Shown here piece after piece: positions 40,445 to 45,426 of a stretch of 45,426 bases of DNA. The DNA is from Chitinophagaceae bacterium (GTDB lineage Bacteria; Bacteroidota; Bacteroidia; Chitinophagales; Chitinophagaceae): NCBI GenBank assembly GCA_019247775.1, contig JAFBAN010000106.1, positions 1 to 45,426 of the forward strand, in the 5' to 3' direction. How positions within the stretch are numbered: position 1 is the first letter of the stretch; every line of letters begins with the position of its first letter. The notes under the pieces were generated by a model. It saw nothing but the letters and a program-made list of their open reading frames with translations. It was not told where the DNA came from and searched no databases. A program made the position numbers and the translations under genes.

Positions 40445-41359
40445 TCAGTTGAACGACTGTCTAAATTCTAATGGTGTCAGCTGTGTTTTATTTTTAAAAA
40501 GTTTGTTGAATGATTGGGAATACTCAAAGCCCAACTCAAAGGCAATTTCACTTACCGATAAATTGGTTGTTGAAAGTAGTTCTTTGGCTTTGTCAATAAT
40601 GTAATTATGTATTTGTTGTTGTGTTGTCAATCCTGTTAGGTTTTTCAGCATGTCATTCAAATAATTAGCTGAAACCAAAAGATGTTCGGAAAAATATTGA
40701 ACTGAGGGAAGTCCTGATTTAGTTTGAATGCCGTCTGCAAAATAGTGAGCAAGCAAACTTTCAAATTTTATGAGCAAGTCGTTAGACACTTTCTTTCTTG
40801 TAATGAATTGGCGATTGTAAAAACGATTGCAGTAGTTCAGCAGCAAATCAATGTGAGCAACAACAACGTCTTGTGTATAGCGGTCTATTATGGCTTCTAT
40901 TTCCTGCTGTAGATTTTTCATAATGCCATAAATAGTTTGTTCTTCCATGTCTGAAAGATGCAGTGCTTCGTTGGCAGCATAACCAAAAAAACCATAGTCT
41001 CTTATCTTTTTTCCAAGCGGATAATTTTGAATAAAATCGGAATGCACAACCAACATCCAACCTTCTAACTTTGAAGGCTTGTAATCTTGCACGGTTATTA
41101 ATTGCTTGGGTGCAAAAAATGTCATTGTTCCGCTGTCGAAATCATAATACTGTTGCCCATATTTGACTTTACCGTCAAAATTTTTCTTCAGAAAGATGGT
41201 GTAAAAATTAAAGGCAGTGGTCTCAACAATGTTGCTGTTTTTAAGGTCAACGTCATCTAATCTCACAACGCTTACCAAAGGATTTGTTGGCTTTTTCAGT
41301 AGCAGAGCTGAGTGAAGCTCTGCTACCGAATGAAACACATGATGCATGTTGCTTTTCAT
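40445..41359 (-). CDS. AraC-family transcriptional regulator
   Basis: 304 residues. The N-terminal half (about 20-180) is a cupin-like sensor (YQQYYDFDSGTMTFFAPKQLITVQ). The C-terminal AraC HTH pair covers about 200-304: VQYFSEHLLVSANYLNDMLKNLTGLTTQQQIHNYIIDKAKELLSTTNLSVSEIAFELGFEYSQSFNKLFKNKTQLTPLEFRQS, with the standard GFxxxxxFxxxFK pattern. It begins 5 bases after the aldo/keto reductase stop, so it is cotranscribed behind it. Both genes are AT-richer than their neighbours (about 37-42 % GC in sampled lines against about 50 %), a sign of transfer. It probably controls the pair itself. Confidence 0.92.
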   Translation of the reverse strand: MKSNMHHVFHSVAELHSALLLKKPTNPLVSVVRLDDVDLKNSNIVETTAFNFYTIFLKKNFDGKVKYGQQYYDFDSGTMTFFAPKQLITVQDYKPSKLEGWMLVVHSDFIQNYPLGKKIRDYGFFGYAANEALHLSDMEEQTIYGIMKNLQQEIEAIIDRYTQDVVVAHIDLLLNYCNRFYNRQFITRKKVSNDLLIKFESLLAHYFADGIQTKSGLPSVQYFSEHLLVSANYLNDMLKNLTGLTTQQQIHNYIIDKAKELLSTTNLSVSEIAFELGFEYSQSFNKLFKNKTQLTPLEFRQSFN

Positions 41360-41364
41360 AACTA

Positions 41365-42369
41365 CTATAAATTTACGCCATTCATATCAGTATATCGGTC
41401 GCCCGTATTTGTACCTAATGGGATAATACTTTCCAAACGGCTTAATTCTTCCCTGCTCAACTCAACGTTGGTGGCTTGAATATTTTGCTCAACATATTTT
41501 GGTCGCTTTGTTCCTGGTATTGGCAAGTGTCCTTTTGCAATAATCCAAGCAATGGCTAATTGGGATGTAGTGATGCTTTTTTCGTTTGCCATCTTTTTAA
41601 TCTCATTCAGCAACTCAATATTCTTATAAAATTGCTCACCCTGAAAACGCGGCAAACTCCTTCTCCAATCGTCTTTTGGCAAATCGTCAGGATGCTGAAA
41701 TTCGCCCGATAAAAATCCTCTGCCTAATGGCGAATAAGCAACAAACCCGATCCCCAATTCTCTTAATGTATCCGTAATTTTTAGCTCATCAACTTGTCTT
41801 TCAAACAAGGAGTATTCTGTTTGAACCGCTGTAAGTGGATGAATTTTGTGCGCCTTGCGAATGGTTTCAGAGCCAACTTCCGATAAGCCGATGTAACGCA
41901 CTTTGCCTTCTTTTACCAGCTCCGCCATCGCTTCCACGGTTTCTTCAACAGGTGTGTTTTTGTCCAAACGATGCAAGTAATACAAATCAATGTAATCGGT
42001 CTGTAGGTTCTTCAAAGACCGTTCAGCCGCCTTCTTAACATAGGATTTACTACCGTTTATTTTATTCGTATAATTTCCATTGTTGTCAATTTCATAACCA
42101 AACTTTGTGGCAATGATGCAATCGTTTCTTTTGCCTGCTATTGCCTTGGCAATGAGCTGTTCGTTTTTTTCAGGACCATACATGTCTGCTGTATCCAAAA
42201 AATTGCCGCCTAATTCAATGGAACGGTGGATGGTTTCAATCGCCTCTGCTTCGTTTGCCTGTCCGTACATACTCATTCCCATTACCTCTGTCATACCCAT
42301 ACAACCCAAACCAATGGCAGGAACTACAAGTCCCTGACTTCCTAGGTTTACTTTTTTGATTCTGTTCAT
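41365..42369 (-). CDS. Aldo/keto reductase
   Basis: 334 residues, complete. NADPH-dependent reduction of aldehydes or ketones in a TIM barrel. The tetrad is visible: D59 and Y64 in NFLDTADMYGPEKNE, the lysine in IIATKFGYE and the histidine in YYLHRLD. IGLGCMGM at the N-terminus and GTKRPKYVEQNIQA at the C-terminus (NADPH-binding) are characteristic of the bacterial YakC/AKR13-like group. The substrate is unknown; linkage to an AraC regulator suggests an inducible detoxification role. Codon use and AT-richness match the AraC gene and differ from the genes either side. Confidence 0.94.
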   Translation of the reverse strand: MNRIKKVNLGSQGLVVPAIGLGCMGMTEVMGMSMYGQANEAEAIETIHRSIELGGNFLDTADMYGPEKNEQLIAKAIAGKRNDCIIATKFGYEIDNNGNYTNKINGSKSYVKKAAERSLKNLQTDYIDLYYLHRLDKNTPVEETVEAMAELVKEGKVRYIGLSEVGSETIRKAHKIHPLTAVQTEYSLFERQVDELKITDTLRELGIGFVAYSPLGRGFLSGEFQHPDDLPKDDWRRSLPRFQGEQFYKNIELLNEIKKMANEKSITTSQLAIAWIIAKGHLPIPGTKRPKYVEQNIQATNVELSREELSRLESIIPLGTNTGDRYTDMNGVNL

Positions 42370-42523
42370 AAAACTGTTTTTTGTTCACTGCAAAATTCTA
42401 AAAGAATTGGTTTGCGAAAGTGTCCAAATCACTTGAAGTTGTATCCAGAAAAATTGGAAGGTTTTTCGGAAGCTGAGGTTGTCGTACCATTACCACTAAC
42501 ACTTAAATAGACGCAGCCCCACC

Positions 42524-42568
42524 AAAAAAGCATGCGTAAAGCAGCCTCAAAGAGTCAGCTTTACGCAT
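42524..42568 (-). terminator. Intrinsic terminator of uxuA
   Basis: On the minus strand ATGCGTAAAGC (42568-42558) pairs exactly with GCTTTACGCAT (42542-42532) around a 15-base loop, with a six-T run at 42529-42524 two bases further on. Outside it, GCAGCC (42513-42518) and GGCTGC (42573-42578) can extend the structure. It lies 22 bases after the uxuA stop. Confidence 0.88.
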
Positions 42569-42590
42569 ATCCTGGCTGCAAGGCATTACT

Positions 42591-43748
42591 TTACAACGAT
42601 TTCGCAATCCCCAGCTCTAATCCCCGCAACTCTGCCAAGCCCCGCAACCTTCCGATCGCACTATACCCGGGATAGGTGGTTTTCTGCAGATCATCCAGCA
42701 TCTGGTGCCCATGATCTGGCCGCATGGGGATGGAGATATTGCGGCGTTTGCTCATCAGGACGATCTCTTTTACTACGGCATACATGTCTACATCGCCGGT
42801 AAGATGGTCGGCTTCGTAGAAATTGCCGTTGCCATCAGACTTCGTTGCGCGGAGATGGATGAAATGGATATGATCGCCCAGGCGTTGGATAATACCGGGG
42901 AGGTCGTTGTCTTTTCTCACGCCGAGAGAGCCGGTGCAATAGCACAAGCCATTGGCGGGGGATGGAGCACAGTCGATGATCTCTTTGGCATCCTGCTCAG
43001 TGCTCATGATACGGGGCAGGCCCAGCACGGAATAGGGAGGATCATCCGGGTGGATGGCCATTTTCAGGCCGCATTCCTCCGCCACCGGCACCACCTGGCG
43101 CAGGAAATAGAACAGGTGTTCTTTCAGTTTTGCCGTATCGATGCCTTCATAGTTCTTCAGCGCCTTGAGGATCTGCTCCGGCGTGAAAGCTTCCTTGCTT
43201 CCCGGCAGACCGAGCAATGCGTTTTTGAACAATGCCGCTTTTTTCTCTTCACTCATGGCGGCGAAATGCTGCTTTGCTTTTTCGATCTCCTCTGCGGTAT
43301 AATCCTTTTCGGCTCCGGGGCGTTTTAACTGGAACAGGTCGAAAGCAACGAAAGCGGAACGCTCGTAATAAAGGGCTTTGCTGCCATCGGGCATTTCGTA
43401 ATTCACATCGGTGCGTACCCAGTCGAGGATGGGCATGAAATTATAGGTCACTACTTTCAGCCCGCAGGCGGCAACATTGTGGAGACTAAGCTTATAATTT
43501 TCGATATGCTGGAGCCAGTCGCCGGTCTGGCGCTTGATGTCTTCGCTGACGGGGAGGCTTTCGATGACCGTCCAGCTCATGCCTGCGGCTTCGATAACCG
43601 CCTTGCGTTTATTGATCTCTTCAATTGTCCAGACCGCTCCAACGGGAACATGATGTAAGGCGGTCACTACTCCGGCACAACCTGCCTGGCGGATATCCGA
43701 TAAACTCACCGGGTCATCCGGGCCGAACCAACGCATGGTCTGATGCAT
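42591..43748 (-). CDS. uxuA: Mannonate dehydratase
   Basis: 385 residues from ATG 43748, chosen over the ATG two codons upstream because [19 protein letters not shown] lines up with the UxuA start MEQTWRWYGP. It dehydrates D-mannonate to 2-keto-3-deoxy-D-gluconate in glucuronate breakdown. The TIM-barrel metal ligands are suggested by [31 protein letters not shown] and MRPDHGHQM. The symporter gene lies upstream on the same strand with a 127-base repeat-filled gap; together they suggest uptake and catabolism of a hexuronate. Other uxu/kdg genes may lie beyond the window. Confidence 0.96.
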   Translation of the reverse strand: MHQTMRWFGPDDPVSLSDIRQAGCAGVVTALHHVPVGAVWTIEEINKRKAVIEAAGMSWTVIESLPVSEDIKRQTGDWLQHIENYKLSLHNVAACGLKVVTYNFMPILDWVRTDVNYEMPDGSKALYYERSAFVAFDLFQLKRPGAEKDYTAEEIEKAKQHFAAMSEEKKAALFKNALLGLPGSKEAFTPEQILKALKNYEGIDTAKLKEHLFYFLRQVVPVAEECGLKMAIHPDDPPYSVLGLPRIMSTEQDAKEIIDCAPSPANGLCYCTGSLGVRKDNDLPGIIQRLGDHIHFIHLRATKSDGNGNFYEADHLTGDVDMYAVVKEIVLMSKRRNISIPMRPDHGHQMLDDLQKTTYPGYSAIGRLRGLAELRGLELGIAKSL

Positions 43749-43770
43749 CAACATAAAAATGCTTTGAAGT

Positions 43771-43869
43771 ATCTCCGTGTAACTCCGTGTTATCTGTGCC
43801 TCTGTGGTGAATTGATCGAAGCGAAGGCTTTACCACAGGGACACAGAAAGCACGGAGGCGCACAGAGAG
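43771..43869. repeat. CACAGAGG-family inverted repeat between symporter and uxuA
   Basis: Left arm 43771-43812 (CTCCGTGTAACTCCGTGTTA, then TCTGTGCCTCTGTGGTGAA) and right arm 43829-43869 (TTTACCACAGGGACACAGAA, then AGCACGGAGGCGCACAGAG) are imperfect complements over about 40 bases. It is in the same family as 38651-38730, though more diverged. It lies inside the presumed symporter-uxuA unit. Confidence 0.88.
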
Positions 43870-43875
43870 AAATTT

Positions 43876-45426
43876 TTATTTAGCCACTCCCAACGGCGAG
43901 AAATAAGTGAAGATGCATATGATGATCGCCACTACCACGATCGTATTGATCACATCCCATTTATTCCAGCTGGCCCGGCTTGCGGCTTTGTCTTCGGCCA
44001 CGGTAGTGGCAAAAGTGAGGCCGCGGATCTGCTCGGGGTTCGGTTTGGGAGTGAGCAGGCTCACGATCACCATTACCGCTACAGAGAACAGGAACAGGTA
44101 GATACAGAAATACAGGAAGTTCAGCGTTGCGAAATCATAGAGAAAGCCGCTGAGGTCCGTCTTGAATAATTCCAGCGTAAGCTTGATGATCCCCAGGATA
44201 AAACCCGATACCATCGCTGTATACGCCCCTGTTGCATTCAGCCGTTTAAAGAATACCCCCAGCAGGAATGCCGCTGCAATAGGCGGCGCGAGATAAGATT
44301 GTACGCTCTGCAGATAAGTGTACAGCGTGCCGGAGATCCTCGACATCAGCGGTATCCAGGCCATGCCCAGCAATACCACCACGCCTGTGGCGATCCGTCC
44401 TACACGTACCAGTTCTTTGCCGCTGGCATTGGGTTTTTGTTTCTGGTAGATATCCATCGTGTACAGTGTAGAACATGCATTGTACACAGAAGCAAGTGAA
44501 CTCATCAATGCCGCAAGCAATCCGCCTGCAAGCAGTCCGCGCAGACCCACGGGCATGATCTCTTTCACCAGCGTAGGGAATGCGGCGTTGCGATCGGCCA
44601 GCACCAGCGTGCCCTGATTGATCATCGCCATGGCAATGATACCGGGGATCAGGAAGATGAAGAAAGGCATCAGCTTTAGGTAAGCCGCGAAAATAGTACC
44701 ACGACGGGCTTCTTTTTCATTCTTGCCTGCAAGGCATCGCTGCACGATATGCTGGTCGGTACACCAATACCAGATCCCGACGATGGGCGAGGCGAATACG
44801 ATACCTGCCCAGGGAAAATCAGGATCACTGAGCGGGCGGAACATATTCAGCTGCTCTTTGGGAACACTGGCGATCATATTGTGCCAGCCGCCTACTTTCT
44901 GCAATCCCATCACCATCAGCACAGCCGAGCCCAGCAGCAGCACGATGGCCTGGATGGCTTCGGTGTACATCACCGTATGCAGACCGCCGAGAATGGTATA
45001 GATGCCGGTTACCACCACGAGTATGATAGCACCCGTCCAGAAATCAACTCCCAAAAATGCGTTGAACACAAGCGCACCGGCAGAAATTGTTACCGAAGCT
45101 TTTGCTATCACATAACTCAGCAGCTGAATGATCGATAACAGTCTTCTGGCTTTTGCATTGAAGCGCCGTTCCAGGAATTCGGGCATCGTGTACACCATGC
45201 TGCGCATGTAAAAAGGAACAAAGACCCAACCCAATGTCAGCACTATCCACGAATGCAATTCATAGTGACCCATAATAAGACCACTGCTGGCAGCGGTGCC
45301 TGCAAGGCCCACAATATGCTCCGAGCCCACGTTTGACGCAAGTATCGAAGCACCGATCACCCACCATCCGAGGTTACGGTTGGCAAGAAAATAATCCGTT
45401 GGCGAGTTTTTGCTTTTTCGTATCGA
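43876..45426 (-). CDS. Sodium/sugar symporter (SSS family), N-terminus cut by window end
   Basis: 516 residues are visible; the frame runs off the right edge, where the sequence before the ATG at 45360 (NSPTDYFLANRNLGWWMIGAS) is clearly family-like, so the true start lies outside. Features: GASILASNVGSEHIVGLAGTAASSG (TM2, sodium site), SMVYTMPEFLERRFNAKARRLL, GGLHTVMYTEAIQAIVLL, and ALMSSLASVYNACSTLYTMDIYQ. About 14 membrane helices are present. The match is to the SGLT/SglT-like sugar branch rather than the symporter at 5128. With uxuA immediately downstream, a hexuronate or related sugar acid is the likely cargo. Confidence 0.92.
   Translation of the reverse strand, partial: SIRKSKNSPTDYFLANRNLGWWVIGASILASNVGSEHIVGLAGTAASSGLIMGHYELHSWIVLTLGWVFVPFYMRSMVYTMPEFLERRFNAKARRLLSIIQLLSYVIAKASVTISAGALVFNAFLGVDFWTGAIILVVVTGIYTILGGLHTVMYTEAIQAIVLLLGSAVLMVMGLQKVGGWHNMIASVPKEQLNMFRPLSDPDFPWAGIVFASPIVGIWYWCTDQHIVQRCLAGKNEKEARRGTIFAAYLKLMPFFIFLIPGIIAMAMINQGTLVLADRNAAFPTLVKEIMPVGLRGLLAGGLLAALMSSLASVYNACSTLYTMDIYQKQKPNASGKELVRVGRIATGVVVLLGMAWIPLMSRISGTLYTYLQSVQSYLAPPIAAAFLLGVFFKRLNATGAYTAMVSGFILGIIKLTLELFKTDLSGFLYDFATLNFLYFCIYLFLFSVAVMVIVSLLTPKPNPEQIRGLTFATTVAEDKAASRASWNKWDVINTIVVVAIIICIFTYFSPLGVAK

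Overview
The window reads as a chromosomal segment of a Bacteroidota bacterium, most likely family Chitinophagaceae (inferred from gene content; no search was run). Supporting signs are a type IX secretion (T9SS) C-terminal sorting domain, signal peptides ending in A/G-Q, DUF4835, DUF4296 and a bamD-rpoZ-coaBC cluster, LytS/LytTR regulators, no obvious Shine-Dalgarno sites, and several perfect TAnnTTTG -7 promoter elements. Base composition is near 50 % GC, with an AT-richer patch around 40.4-42.4 kb. No rRNA, tRNA, CRISPR array, transposase or phage gene was seen.

Layout. 0-9 kb: end of a deoxynucleoside kinase, pckA, a GlcD-type FAD oxidase, a small beta-barrel-like protein, a LOG-family nucleotide hydrolase, a sodium:solute symporter, an O-methyltransferase, a LysM glucosaminidase and a hypoxanthine phosphoribosyltransferase. 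9-15 kb: a VWA protein, DinB, dnaJ, grpE, RlmI and two small envelope proteins. 15-24 kb: peroxiredoxin, the two CoA-transferase subunits, DUF4296-DUF4835-coaBC, rpoZ-bamD and rpsA; this is mostly core housekeeping on the minus strand. 23.7-29 kb: a secreted tandem-DUF4242 protein, a large AAA/TPR/LuxR regulator, a small DUF4242 protein and a double-motif vanadium-haloperoxidase-like protein. 29-34.5 kb: a LytS/LytTR two-component pair, a membrane protein, a cupin, a GyrI-like protein and a DUF3179 protein. 34.6-40.3 kb: three tandem paralogues of an unrecognised cysteine-rich secreted family, then secreted hydrolases and small proteins. 40.4-45.4 kb: an AraC regulator with an aldo/keto reductase, then mannonate dehydratase and a sodium/sugar symporter (hexuronate use).

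Two things stand out. First, many intergenic gaps hold imperfect or perfect inverted repeats whose arms are runs of 7-10-bp units. Several sequence families share this design: GGAACAA, GGAGTTn, nCGTGAn, TTAGCnn, CGCAAAGGn and CACAGAGGn. In the GGAACAA family the ends read TGAACAGATGA and directly supply the stop codons of the flanking genes. Second, the LuxR-type regulator at 24.6 kb lies between two DUF4242 genes. A perfect 16-bp palindrome, TAGGGAATATTCCCTA, sits about 42 bp upstream of the inferred start of transcription of one of them, and a 10-bp piece of it recurs in front of the other. This looks like a small self-contained regulon.
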